A stretch of 64,000 nt of DNA from Fibrobacter succinogenes (GCA_902756345.1 CACVQR010000009.1:1-64000), one strand, 5' to 3'. Numbered from the stretch's first letter, positions 43,368-52,351 are shown. The notes: generated by a model from the sequence alone, not told the origin. Numbers and translations are program-made.

Positions 43368-44891
43368 ATGGGACATGTTTGTAGACTGGCGAAAGGTGGG
43401 CTATTTCTGGTTTTACTATCAATCTGCGCCTGCGGAGATTCCGTTTCCGAAGCACCAACCGGTACCGAAGTCGCAGCCACCGAAAGAACCACAAGCATTA
43501 CGCCCGTCGATTTTCCGAACAGTTCATTTTTTAACAGTTCATCTTCTCTTTGGGCACCGCAAAGTTCTTCATCGTCTCAGGCGCAGCAAGGCTTTTCTTC
43601 GCCTCAAATGCAGCCGACATCGTCTTCACTATGGAATTCGCAGACATCGTCTTCTTCCGTCAAAAACATCCCCCTGCCGAACAACGGCATTCCCTACGTG
43701 CGAATCATCGCCACCGACAGTATCGACACGGAGTACGTCGCCTGCACTATCGAGATTGCAGGTAACGGTCAATACGAGGACATCACACCGGCAGGTGCAA
43801 GAATTCGCCAGCGCGGCAACTCCACAAGGCTCTGGTACGACAAGAAGCCGTACCGCATCAAGCTTGACAACAAGACAAGCATTCTCGGGCTCCCCGCCAA
43901 CAAGGACTGGGTGCTGCTCGCCAACTACCGCGATCAGAGCAAGTTCATGAACGCCATCGCGTTCGACATGGCACGCTATATGGGCAGTTTCCCGTTCGTG
44001 AACGCGAATCGCTTCGTGGAGGTCGAAATCAACGGGGATTACATGGGCATGTACCAGTTGACCGAACAGATCGAGAGGGCCACAAGCCGCGTAGACATCG
44101 ACACAAGTGGCCTGCTGCTCAGCCTCGACATGGATGACGGCCCGGAACTTTCCCCCGACGCAGGCAACAACTTCTACAGCAAGGTATACGGGATGCCCGT
44201 CGCCGTAAAATACCCGAAAAACATTTCCGCAGAACGGCTCGAAACCATCGCTACCGACTTCGCCACCCTGGAACAGGCAATCGTAAGCGCCGATTACGAC
44301 AACGTGCAGAAACTGATGGACATGGAAAGTTTCATCGACTTCATCCTGCTACAAGAAATCACGCGCAACGTGGAACTGGAAGCACCGCGAAGCATGCACC
44401 TCTACCGGGACGATACCGGGAAATACCACATGGGGCCCGTCTGGGATTTTGACGGAGGTTTCGGCTACGGCTGGGACGAGGATACCAAGGAGTACTTCAC
44501 GAGCCAAAGCTGGATTCTCGGGACAGGCAACCCATCAAAAAGCCCCTACAACTGCACAGCAGAAAGCAAGAACGACTGGGGAATGTGCAACGGCACAAAC
44601 ACGCGCTTCAACAATTACGACGGCAGGGCGGTTCCAGGTTTCTTCACTAACATGTTCGCGAACGGCACGTTCCTCGCCGCATACAGGGCGCGCTGGGAAT
44701 CGCACAAAAATGGAATCCTCGCAGATGCCTTCGCAAAGCTCGACGCCTACGTTTCGCAGACCGCAATCGCTCTCGAAAACGACGCTACCCGCTGGCCGCC
44801 AATCCGCCGGTACGATACCGAAATCCAGACGCTAAAAAAATGGCTCGCCGAGCGAGCCGATAATTACAGCAGCGTGCTGATGCAATACTAG
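43368..44891 (+). CDS. CotH kinase family lipoprotein
   Basis: A 507-residue lipoprotein with lipobox ICAC (about residue 22), a long Ser-rich linker (about 45-105) and a CotH domain (about 110-460). CotH landmarks: ARIRQRGNSTRLWYDKKPYRIKLD, GLPANKDWVLLANYRDQSKFMNA, FVEVEINGDYMGMYQLTEQIE, GPVWDFDGGFGYG. CotH proteins are atypical secreted protein kinases in spore formers; in fibre degraders they are often attached to cellulosome-like or surface complexes, so a role in surface assembly is possible. GAGG before ATG 43368. It stands alone between two terminators. Confidence 0.9.
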   Translation: MGHVCRLAKGGLFLVLLSICACGDSVSEAPTGTEVAATERTTSITPVDFPNSSFFNSSSSLWAPQSSSSSQAQQGFSSPQMQPTSSSLWNSQTSSSSVKNIPLPNNGIPYVRIIATDSIDTEYVACTIEIAGNGQYEDITPAGARIRQRGNSTRLWYDKKPYRIKLDNKTSILGLPANKDWVLLANYRDQSKFMNAIAFDMARYMGSFPFVNANRFVEVEINGDYMGMYQLTEQIERATSRVDIDTSGLLLSLDMDDGPELSPDAGNNFYSKVYGMPVAVKYPKNISAERLETIATDFATLEQAIVSADYDNVQKLMDMESFIDFILLQEITRNVELEAPRSMHLYRDDTGKYHMGPVWDFDGGFGYGWDEDTKEYFTSQSWILGTGNPSKSPYNCTAESKNDWGMCNGTNTRFNNYDGRAVPGFFTNMFANGTFLAAYRARWESHKNGILADAFAKLDAYVSQTAIALENDATRWPPIRRYDTEIQTLKKWLAERADNYSSVLMQY

Positions 44892-44951
44892 CCCCCTCCA
44901 TGTAACATTCACCCCAAAAAGATTATATTAAAATTTCCTATGATCTGACAC

Positions 44952-44985
44952 AAAAGCCTCCGGCGAAACTGCCGGAGGATCTTTG
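44952..44985. terminator. Bidirectional terminator
   Basis: CCTCCGGC (44957-44964), loop GAAACT, GCCGGAGG (44971-44978); AAAA before and ATCTTT after. It separates the convergent CotH and HEGIH-protein genes. Confidence 0.8.
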
Positions 44986-45007
44986 GTGTGAATAGCAGAG
45001 GAGCAAG

Positions 45008-47401
45008 CTATCTGGTAATATTGATCGGTCGTGCCTCGCGGTAGCTGCCGGTCGTCACCTTCACGATATAGGTCGCCATAGGCAAGCCATTCATATCAAA
45101 CGCAAACGTATGCGCACCGGCATTCTGCACGCCAACCACTTCCTGGGCAATCAAGGCTCCAAAGCCTGTAAACAGGCTGATTTTTACATTGTCACGCAGC
45201 GGAAGCGTGTAACGCACCTCGATCTGGCCGCGACGAAGCGCAAGGTCGATATGAGTCGAAAGTCCCTCGAGTCCATACATCAACGCCGTTGTCGCATCTC
45301 CACTCCCTTTTTCGTTGGTGATAGTCACATTTACCTTGAACAGCACCGACTTTCCGTTGTACGAAAGCCCCTGCGTAAAGCTGTACTTTTCGCCGTCCTT
45401 CACGCTGTTCGGATAATGTCCGACGGCAAGCGTCCCCTTCGACAAGTCGGCTTCGCTGAACACGTAGGCGGACTCACCCCATTCCACCACCTTGCCGTCT
45501 TTACCGAACCAGTGTCCCGGAGCGGTGGCGGTGCTGTTGGTCACCACGTTGCCGTCGCTTTCCTGGGCAAAGAATGTCGCCTGAGAAAGCGTCGCTGCTG
45601 TAAGTCCAAGCTTTTTCGCGATTTCATTTACATCAAATTTTGCCGCAACCGTCGCATAATTGTCGTCAATCGGCAGCGTCACCGTGATGGTGTATGTCGA
45701 GGCATTGTCCGCGACAACCTTTTCGGAACTGCTGGACGCCGGCACGCTGCTGGAACTTGCGGGAGCGACAGAGCTGCTCGAAGCTACAGAGCTACTGGAC
45801 GCAACCGGGGTTTCGCCGATTTCGGGCCACTTGTAATCCAATTTGAAGTCGTTGTAATACTTGACGTTTGCTGCACCTGCGCCACTTACGCCCGTTTCCA
45901 GTTTCAACTTATAATCGTAATGCAGCTTGCGAATTCCCGTATTTCCGGTGTACTGGTAATCGGTATTCACGATGACCGCGAAAACCATCGGCGTGCCGTT
46001 TGTCGAAGAAGGCGTCTTGTCCAGGCGAAGCGTTGCAGAGCCCTCGCCCGTAACGGGTTCGCTGTACACAGGTGTACCGTCAGTTGCGCGGTAGCACAGC
46101 AAGAAGTTCATATTCTTGTTATTGGAGTTGGCACCGTTCGGGTAGAAGCTCACGGTTACTTCCTTTGCGCCGTTTTGCACCTTCAGCGGAACCACGTTCG
46201 AGCCAGACCAACCCGGAGTTGTTTCCTGATTCGGAACAAGGTAACCGTTGCTTTCCGTCACCGTCTGGTAGGGCGTCATGGTCCAGGTGTAACTTTTCCT
46301 GTTGTTGTCCCACATGTTCTGTTCCCAGTAGGTATCGCTTCCGAAATGCTGGTTCAGCAAATTCTTGATTTCGCCGGACCATTTTTTCATGTCGAGCATC
46401 GCAAGCCTTGCGCGGAATTCGGTAATGAGCCTGCGCACGCCCGCATCGCCCAGCCCCTTGTCGAGGCCGTAAGTCTCGAGCAGGTATTTGGTCTTACCAT
46501 AAGCGTTTCCGTAAATCCAGCGAACAGCCCCCGTTCCAATCCATGTGCCGATAAACGTCGGGAAGATGTTGCTGTACTGCGCGCCACCCAGCAGATAACG
46601 CTGATTCTTACCGGTCACGCCACCGCCATCGGCGCCGCCACCAGGGCCACCGAAGGTACCGTCAATCAACCAGCCCGAATAGGTTTCAATAGGCATAAAC
46701 GGCGCAATAACCGTCGCCGCATTCAGAAATCCCATACCGCTGTATACACCATCGCGGTGGCTGAACATGTCCTGCTGAATCCAGGTGTTGCCCGCTTCTT
46801 GGAACCAGTGCGCATCCTTTGCACCGGGGTAGCCGTTCGTCATCGAGTGGATTCCCTCGTGAATCATCGCATCCATCTGCGCCACGCGATCGCGGTAGGG
46901 GCAACTCGTGTTAAAACTGTAGAGCGGATAGAACGAAGCCGCCACGGCCGTGTAGCCAGCCACCCATGTTTGCCAACCGCCCGTCGTGTCTTCCTTCGCA
47001 CCACCGGCACACGTACCCGAGCCATAGTAATAAACGGCACTGTACTGGCCTTCTTGCGCCTGGGCATCCGGCGCCCATCCCATCTCATTGTACAGGTACT
47101 CGAAATCGGTATCGTACTTCTTGAGAATCGAATCAATCGTCACGTCGGTAATGCGGCTGTCGCGATCCTTGCCCCAGTAAAACGCCCACCACTTACCGGC
47201 CTTCTTTCCGGTAACGCCCGAACAATTGTTATTGAACTTGGTCGGCGGCTGAATGTCGCCCAGATTAGACTTCGTGTCGTAATCCAGGTCGCTGCGGTAA
47301 CCGGGCCATGTGTAAGCATCACCCGACGCAGCGTATGTGTGAACACCTAGGGCAGCCGATAAAACGGCGCCCGGAATCAATCCCAAACAACTTTTTTGCA
47401 T
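45008..47401 (-). CDS. Secreted putative metallopeptidase (HEGIH) with DUF4859-like domain
   Basis: A 797-residue secreted protein with a signal peptide (about 1-26, TYAAS). The N-terminal domain (about 30-370) contains H181-EGI-H185 and a glutamate 17 residues later in FQEAGNTW, the arrangement of gluzincin zinc peptidases, which also matches the DUF6055-type family. A beta-sandwich region follows, then a poly-serine linker (about 535-560), a DUF4859-like domain (about 565-710, TYTITVTLPIDDNYATV, GHWFGKDGKVV, VGHYPN) and a full type IX-like tail (ALIAQEVVGVQNAG ... ATYIVKVTTG). GGAG before ATG 47401. Its place inside a pectinase block suggests a role on plant cell-wall glycoproteins, but that is inference. 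Confidence 0.75.
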   Translation of the reverse strand: MQKSCLGLIPGAVLSAALGVHTYAASGDAYTWPGYRSDLDYDTKSNLGDIQPPTKFNNNCSGVTGKKAGKWWAFYWGKDRDSRITDVTIDSILKKYDTDFEYLYNEMGWAPDAQAQEGQYSAVYYYGSGTCAGGAKEDTTGGWQTWVAGYTAVAASFYPLYSFNTSCPYRDRVAQMDAMIHEGIHSMTNGYPGAKDAHWFQEAGNTWIQQDMFSHRDGVYSGMGFLNAATVIAPFMPIETYSGWLIDGTFGGPGGGADGGGVTGKNQRYLLGGAQYSNIFPTFIGTWIGTGAVRWIYGNAYGKTKYLLETYGLDKGLGDAGVRRLITEFRARLAMLDMKKWSGEIKNLLNQHFGSDTYWEQNMWDNNRKSYTWTMTPYQTVTESNGYLVPNQETTPGWSGSNVVPLKVQNGAKEVTVSFYPNGANSNNKNMNFLLCYRATDGTPVYSEPVTGEGSATLRLDKTPSSTNGTPMVFAVIVNTDYQYTGNTGIRKLHYDYKLKLETGVSGAGAANVKYYNDFKLDYKWPEIGETPVASSSSVASSSSVAPASSSSVPASSSSEKVVADNASTYTITVTLPIDDNYATVAAKFDVNEIAKKLGLTAATLSQATFFAQESDGNVVTNSTATAPGHWFGKDGKVVEWGESAYVFSEADLSKGTLAVGHYPNSVKDGEKYSFTQGLSYNGKSVLFKVNVTITNEKGSGDATTALMYGLEGLSTHIDLALRRGQIEVRYTLPLRDNVKISLFTGFGALIAQEVVGVQNAGAHTFAFDMNGLPMATYIVKVTTGSYREARPINITR

Positions 47402-47427
47402 AACACACTCCAACTTTTATGCTGACA

Positions 47428-47459
47428 TAAAAAATACTCCCTAGCAAGCTAAGGAGTAT
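47428..47459 (-). terminator. Hairpin with T tract in the leader of the HEGIH gene
   Basis: On the minus strand ATACTCC-T-TAGC / GCTA-G-GGAGTAT (47459-47434) and six T (47434-47429). It lies 18 bases after the palindrome 47478-47493 and just before the ribosome binding site. It may end the PL1 transcript or attenuate the HEGIH gene. Confidence 0.65.
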
Positions 47460-47477
47460 CGAAAACTTTGTTTACGT

Positions 47478-47493
47478 GTTGTCTACAGACAAC
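47478..47493. promoter_or_regulatory. GTTGTC-TACA-GACAAC perfect palindrome
   Basis: A perfect inverted repeat with 4-base spacer between the PL1 stop (47509) and the HEGIH gene start. The flank GACAACGATTG is shared with 16756-16766. Confidence 0.6.
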
Positions 47494-47508
47494 GATTGCT
47501 CCACTACC

Positions 47509-49020
47509 TTAAAGACGAGAGCATTTTCTTCGGGACTGGAATATGAATGTTTGGTGAAGCCCTCGCACAATGTAGTGGCCTTGCGGGAGGCTAGACTTCA
47601 ATTGTTCCCATTCGCTGTAAAAGCCCTGCTTGATCAGTTTTCCTGTCAAGGAGAAAATTTGCACCTTGGTCATAGGCGAAATGGTGAACTCGACATCGGT
47701 TGCAATCAACCGCGTTGTGTTTTCGGAGCTACTTGAAGAACTCGTAACGCTACTAGAACTTACTTCGGCGACAGAACTTGAGCTAACAATCACCGGGTCG
47801 ATTTTCGTTCCTTTTTCATATTCGCTGATATCAATTTTACCAATGCCAGAATAATTTGTCACCAAGCCCTTCACATCGCCTACGGGATCTGCACTATAGC
47901 TGTAGACGCTCTTGGGATTGAAAGTTCCCTTAGGGATTTCCGTATCGTAAGTGACCCATGCGGTATCCCTGGAAGTAAGCGAAGTACCGGGATTTACGGA
48001 AATCTTCATTTTTTTGCTGTTACAGCCACTACTCTGGAAGTTGGCGCAGCCTTCGTAATAGTTTCCAACAATGGTAGCCACGCCATCATCGCCAGCGAAA
48101 ATCGCCTTGCTGAGGCCCGCATAGTGATTATTTTCAAAGTAGTCGTCAGAACCATAGCGAACATTCGGGCCGTTGCCTGTTCCCTGACCGAGAACATAGT
48201 TGTTATAAAGGTGAATTTTAGTATGGCGCATCATGGGAGTACGCGCATCCAGGTCCTTATAAAAGTTATGGTGGATAGTTATTTCATGACGAAGACTATC
48301 TCCGTTGCTATTGCCAATGAGGCTTCCCTTATGATGGTTGTGGAAATAATTCCAGCTAAAAGTCGCATTGTAAATGTTGTTCTTGGCATCCAGCAGACCA
48401 TCGTAGCGGTCCTTGTTGCTGGTGTAGGCATTATAGAATTCGCAGTGATCGATCCAAATGTTATGGCTTCCCTGCTTATTCTTGTCAGCCCAGTTAGTGG
48501 CAGCAGAGTCCGCAGAAATCGCGATGCAGTCCGGGTCATTGAGGACAACTTCTGCCCCATTGCGGAAAGCGATCACCTTGTTTTCGTCGGTTTTGCTAAT
48601 GGGAACATCGCTCATGGTGAACTTGATGTTACGAATGATGATGTTATGTTTATTCTGAATCATCAGGCCCACTCGATTAAGGAACGCCGATTCGCCTTTA
48701 CCGATGATCGTCTTGTTATTGCCGACCAAGACCAATTCGCCATAAGTCGTTGCCGTACCCGAAGAGGCCACATGGCCATTTTCATCGATAAACGTCTTGA
48801 TACCGGTATTGATTTCACCCTTCACGATAATGACGTAAGGAGTTTCCAAATCTTCGGCGTACTGCTTAAATTCTGCAAAGTTGGAGACTTCCACAACCTT
48901 GCCCCCGTTACCGCCGGTAGTGCCCCCTTCCAAAGTGGCATACCCCACCATATCGAAGTTAGGGGTAGCCGCAAAGAGCCCCACATTCATCAAGAGAATT
49001 GCCAAATATTTTGCTTTCAT
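47509..49020 (-). CDS. Pectate lyase, PL1 family
   Basis: A 503-residue secreted enzyme with a signal peptide (about 1-18) and a classic PL1 beta-helix (about 20-400). It shows VVEVSNFAEFKQY, TIIGKGESAF, NIWIDHCEFYN, YDGLLDAKN (calcium-binding Asp), WNYFHNHHKGSLIG and the catalytic arginine motif ARTPMMRH. A poly-serine linker (about 412-440) and a tail (KVQIFSLTGKLIKQ ... QGHYIVRGL) follow. It should eliminate polygalacturonate in a calcium-dependent way. It starts 15 bases after the PL9 stop with GAGGTGG as ribosome binding site, so PL9 and PL1 form an operon. Confidence 0.93.
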   Translation of the reverse strand: MKAKYLAILLMNVGLFAATPNFDMVGYATLEGGTTGGNGGKVVEVSNFAEFKQYAEDLETPYVIIVKGEINTGIKTFIDENGHVASSGTATTYGELVLVGNNKTIIGKGESAFLNRVGLMIQNKHNIIIRNIKFTMSDVPISKTDENKVIAFRNGAEVVLNDPDCIAISADSAATNWADKNKQGSHNIWIDHCEFYNAYTSNKDRYDGLLDAKNNIYNATFSWNYFHNHHKGSLIGNSNGDSLRHEITIHHNFYKDLDARTPMMRHTKIHLYNNYVLGQGTGNGPNVRYGSDDYFENNHYAGLSKAIFAGDDGVATIVGNYYEGCANFQSSGCNSKKMKISVNPGTSLTSRDTAWVTYDTEIPKGTFNPKSVYSYSADPVGDVKGLVTNYSGIGKIDISEYEKGTKIDPVIVSSSSVAEVSSSSVTSSSSSSENTTRLIATDVEFTISPMTKVQIFSLTGKLIKQGFYSEWEQLKSSLPQGHYIVRGLHQTFIFQSRRKCSRL

Positions 49021-49035
49021 TTTTCCACCTCTTTA

Positions 49036-50421
49036 TTAAAACCAACTGACGCTCCAACGGAAAGGTTCCACGGATTTTACCGAACGCCCCAATGCATTGA
49101 ACCTCGGAGCATCTTTACGCCTGTCAGCAGGGGCCACCCTGCGGCGAATAACAGTCGTTGTAGCACTGCTAGAAGACACTTCCGAAGAACTGGATTCTGC
49201 TGCAATTTCGCCATATTCGTAAGGTCCAAGATCCGGTGCCGAGCCAACATAATCAAAGCCAATTTCCGTCCCCTTGTCAATCAAGACGCTCCCTTTTTTC
49301 AGGCGGAACAACTTTGTGTACGGGAGCAGTCCATCCGCATTTCGGGCAATCGTCGCAAGGCTCGTGTCCAACGACTCAAAGTCATCGTCACTCACAGTCA
49401 CCGAAATGTTCCAGGAATTCGTTTTCTGTTCGCTAGACGAACCAAAAGAGTCGGCATTTTTGCCCTTATAAGAGATATTGTTCCGCAGGTGATGCTTTTG
49501 CCCCGCATTCAGCGCCCCACCCATTCCATAATTGGCGGCACCACTGCTTCCGTTGCGGTAAGCAAGGCTCTGTTCCACCGTAATGCCACCCGTATTGTTG
49601 TTCTGGTCAAAGCCCTTTACCGGATTGTCAAACGCAATACAACGCGTGCAACGGTGATTCGCTTGGGCTTTATTGCCGCCCATCTTAAAGCCATTGCCGT
49701 TTCCATCAAAGAGCTCGGCCGCATAGCCAAAAACATTGACCCCATTCCGGAACGCCCAGGAATCATAGACAATGACACTGTCGGGTGAATCAAAAAAGTC
49801 AAAACCGTCGTCGGAATTTTCCCAAGCACGGCAGTTGATGAACACATTTCCTGCTCCCTGAGTCTGCTTGCTCGCAAAGCCGTCAGCCATGCCGCCCTTT
49901 TTCTTGGGGTCATAATTACGGTACGCATCTACGTTGACCACCAGCGTATGATTCCCGCCCTTGTTAATTTCCAAACCGGAATTGCGGTTTTCGAAAAACG
50001 ACATGTTGTAGAACTTGTTGTACGACCCCGTCACATAGGCTCCCTGGTATCCCGCACGGGTAATGGCGAGACCGTGAAGTTCGTAATAACTGCCGGTCAT
50101 GCTCAGCCCCACGCCCTTGTCGACATAGGTGAGTTCCGGGAACTGGAAGTCTATCACGGCAGTCGCATGGCCCGCCGCATAGAACACAATGGGCTTGTCC
50201 GCCATTCCTGACTTAGAAAGTGTAATCGTATTCGCCTGACCCTCTGTATAGGGCACCTGGTATGTTCCCGCTTCAAAAAAGACGGTATCTCCGGCGGAGG
50301 CCTTAGTCATGGCCGAAATAAAATCGTCGCCAGGCTTTACATGGGTATTCCCGGCAAGCGCCAAAACGGCAAAAGCTGCCGTCAAAATTTCCACCAAGCG
50401 GATATTCTTCAAATAATTCAT
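49036..50421 (-). CDS. Pectate lyase, PL9 family
   Basis: A 461-residue secreted protein with a signal peptide (about 1-25), a PL9-type beta-helix (about 28-400; HVKPGDDFISAMTKA, DTVFFEAGTY, NADG-like MADGFASKQTQGAGNVFINCRAW, NSDDGFDFFDS, GNGFKMGGNKA) and a tail with SSSS runs, basic residues and a final hydrophobic segment ending WSVSWF. The Asp cluster around DDGFDFF is the calcium-binding region and the lysine of FKMGG is the likely catalytic base, by analogy with Pel9A. Start 50421 is preferred over 50454. A strong promoter lies just upstream. Confidence 0.88.
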   Translation of the reverse strand: MNYLKNIRLVEILTAAFAVLALAGNTHVKPGDDFISAMTKASAGDTVFFEAGTYQVPYTEGQANTITLSKSGMADKPIVFYAAGHATAVIDFQFPELTYVDKGVGLSMTGSYYELHGLAITRAGYQGAYVTGSYNKFYNMSFFENRNSGLEINKGGNHTLVVNVDAYRNYDPKKKGGMADGFASKQTQGAGNVFINCRAWENSDDGFDFFDSPDSVIVYDSWAFRNGVNVFGYAAELFDGNGNGFKMGGNKAQANHRCTRCIAFDNPVKGFDQNNNTGGITVEQSLAYRNGSSGAANYGMGGALNAGQKHHLRNNISYKGKNADSFGSSSEQKTNSWNISVTVSDDDFESLDTSLATIARNADGLLPYTKLFRLKKGSVLIDKGTEIGFDYVGSAPDLGPYEYGEIAAESSSSEVSSSSATTTVIRRRVAPADRRKDAPRFNALGRSVKSVEPFRWSVSWF

Positions 50422-50461
50422 CCCAAGTACATCCTTTGATATTCCGACAAACATTCATTCC

Positions 50462-50481
50462 TGTTCTCAAAGATGTTCTCA
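50462..50481. repeat. Direct repeats TGTTCTCA around the PL9 promoter
   Basis: Two copies 12 bp apart (50462-50469 and 50474-50481) lie just downstream of the -10, and a third is at 50551-50558 upstream of the -35. They are operator candidates. Confidence 0.5.
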
Positions 50482-50495
50482 AAATATCAAAACAG

Positions 50496-50524
50496 AATAT
50501 AAGTTATTCTTTTCGTAAAGTCAA
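50496..50524 (-). promoter_or_regulatory. Promoter of PL9-PL1 operon
   Basis: TTGACT (50524-50519), 17 bases, TATATT (50501-50496). Same -35 context (CTATTGACTTT) as the GH43 promoters at 40168 and 62473. Confidence 0.75.
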
Positions 50525-50593
50525 TAGATACAGCGATTTTTTTGCAAAAATGTTCTCATTTTTACAAAAAAAATAATTATTTATGGATTACGC

Positions 50594-52222
50594 CTAGCGG
50601 GCCGAAAGGGCTGGCCAATAATTTTCGGGACGCTGGTTCAGGTAGGTAAGGCGCGTCCAGTCGTCATCGCGGAAACAGCTACCGAGCATGAGTTCGTCAA
50701 TCGTACCGGTAAAGCCACCGACTTCAAAGTCTGCGACATCACGAACGCCCGTCCAAGCGATTTGTCCCGGCTCCGTTTCTATCTTACGGTCGTTCACGTA
50801 GAAATTGGACTGCGATATCGTATGGCGGCTAAAGGCGACATACACCCACTCGCCCGCCTTGATATCTGACATTCCCGACAACCAAGCATATTTCACAGAA
50901 TCGGAACTTGAATCGGGAACCCAGAGGTCCACGATAAAGCCTTTCTCTGGAACATAGCGCAATGCATATTCCTTGGACTTTTTGAAAATGGTCTGCTCCG
51001 ATTCAAGACTTTCGAGCTTTACCCATACAGAGAAGCAGAAATATCCGCTTCCGTCATAATTCAAGTTCACCTTGCGCGAGGAATCAGCCGCACTCGAATT
51101 CTCTGCAACAATAACATCGCCTTCATCAAGCTTTGCACCCTTGCCCACAACACCGTCGGCAGGCACAACCCCTGTCGGCAGTCCCGCGAAGTAGCCCTTT
51201 TCCGCACCATCGCCCACAGGTTCAAGGCCGCTATCGAAATGCCACACCAGCGAATAGCTGCGGTTTGTCGGGAACACATCCTTCGCATATGCGGGGTCCA
51301 TGGTGTTGTCAAAATGGAGTTCCAGCGAATCGGAAACATTCAGCGAATCGACACTCACCCAGAACACGGCTTCCTTGGCAGAAGCGTCAAAGTAGGTTTG
51401 CGCAATAGGGAGCTTCTTGCTGCGGTTTCCGTCCTTTGAAATGCGCACGGCCTCCCAACGGCCGTTCACCACCTCCGCAGAATCGAAAGCAATTTCTTTT
51501 TCCGTCAAGCGGATGGCCAGCGGGAAATCGCTCACGACGGTACCGAGCGAATCGATTCCTTCGGGGAGTGCGAGCGGAACCTTGAAGGTGTATGTCACCG
51601 AATCACCCCAAACAGTCGTTTCTTCAGGCTTTACGGAAACATCCTTAAATCCAAACGGACTCATGCCATCCATGTAAACAACAAGTTCAAAAGTATCCGC
51701 AGGGAGGCTATCGACCACGATTTTCCCGTTCTGCACGGAGACACTTCTGCGAATAGTCGTCCCAATGACAATCGCCTCGCCGCTTTGGTTTTCGCGGAAA
51801 GCGCCCGATACGAGAAGTTTGACCGTACCCGGACCTTGCAAGGTGTCATTTACAGCAAGGGGCTCGTCCTCTTCGGCATTCAGGTTCTGCAGCAGGAGCA
51901 TCTGGCCAGATTCCTGGTGGAAAGCCTCGAGAGAAAAATTACCCGACGGAATGGAGTCAAATTCATAGTTTCCGTTTTCATCCGTTTCGGTTTCGAACGC
52001 GGAAGGCAGAACCTGTTCGGCCTCGCTTGCGGCAATGATGTTGTAGTTGCCCGGCACGCACTGAACCTTAGCATATGCGGCCGGCTTGCCGTCGTTCAAC
52101 ATCAAGACACCCGCGAGTTCCGGGGAACCCGTTTCAGCACTATTGCCCGCCACTTGGCTGTTCGAAGAACAACCCACAAAAAGGGCAACGAAACCCGCTA
52201 AAAAGTATTTCAAAGTATCCAT
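50594..52222 (-). CDS. Lipoprotein with DUF2341-like and LamG domains, divergent from TIGR02147 copy C
   Basis: A 542-residue lipoprotein: lipobox FVGC (about residue 18), Ser/Asn spacer, Ig-like domain starting ELAGVLMLNDGKPAAYAKV (about 35-115), a second Ig-like module (about 120-205), a DUF2341-like module (about 225-310, FPLAIRLTEKEIAFDSA ... LELHFDN) and a C-terminal LamG/concanavalin-like domain (about 320-525, SYSLVWHFDSGL, GYFCFSVWVKLES, GFTGTIDELMLGS). It opens like the lipoproteins at 17792 and 20989 but has LamG instead of CIA30 at the end. The start ATG 52222 is favoured over two GTG codons. It is divergent from a TIGR02147 gene 129 bases away. Confidence 0.83.
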   Translation of the reverse strand: MDTLKYFLAGFVALFVGCSSNSQVAGNSAETGSPELAGVLMLNDGKPAAYAKVQCVPGNYNIIAASEAEQVLPSAFETETDENGNYEFDSIPSGNFSLEAFHQESGQMLLLQNLNAEEDEPLAVNDTLQGPGTVKLLVSGAFRENQSGEAIVIGTTIRRSVSVQNGKIVVDSLPADTFELVVYMDGMSPFGFKDVSVKPEETTVWGDSVTYTFKVPLALPEGIDSLGTVVSDFPLAIRLTEKEIAFDSAEVVNGRWEAVRISKDGNRSKKLPIAQTYFDASAKEAVFWVSVDSLNVSDSLELHFDNTMDPAYAKDVFPTNRSYSLVWHFDSGLEPVGDGAEKGYFAGLPTGVVPADGVVGKGAKLDEGDVIVAENSSAADSSRKVNLNYDGSGYFCFSVWVKLESLESEQTIFKKSKEYALRYVPEKGFIVDLWVPDSSSDSVKYAWLSGMSDIKAGEWVYVAFSRHTISQSNFYVNDRKIETEPGQIAWTGVRDVADFEVGGFTGTIDELMLGSCFRDDDWTRLTYLNQRPENYWPALSAR

Positions 52223-52262
52223 CACCACTAATATAAATATAGTTTCGCTAAAAAGGAAAACA

Positions 52263-52307
52263 AATATTCCCTATTATAACGCGTTGTTTCTAGACAACGG
52301 GAATATT
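52263..52307. promoter_or_regulatory. Nested inverted repeats in the divergent pair C control region
   Basis: The outer arms AATATTCCC (52263-52271) and GGGAATATT (52299-52307) enclose GTTGTT-TCTA-GACAAC (52283-52298). A minus-strand -10 TATAAT (52278-52273) lies inside, so a protein bound to the palindrome would cover the lipoprotein promoter. Confidence 0.55.
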
Positions 52308-52351
52308 GCACTATCACCCCTCTTCGCAACCATTTTTCTTACATTTAAGGC

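Noticed and set aside
45110..47350. Long plus-strand open frame (about 746 codons) opposite the HEGIH-protein gene
   Set aside because: Same antisense artefact, with low-complexity Arg/His/Val composition and no start signal.
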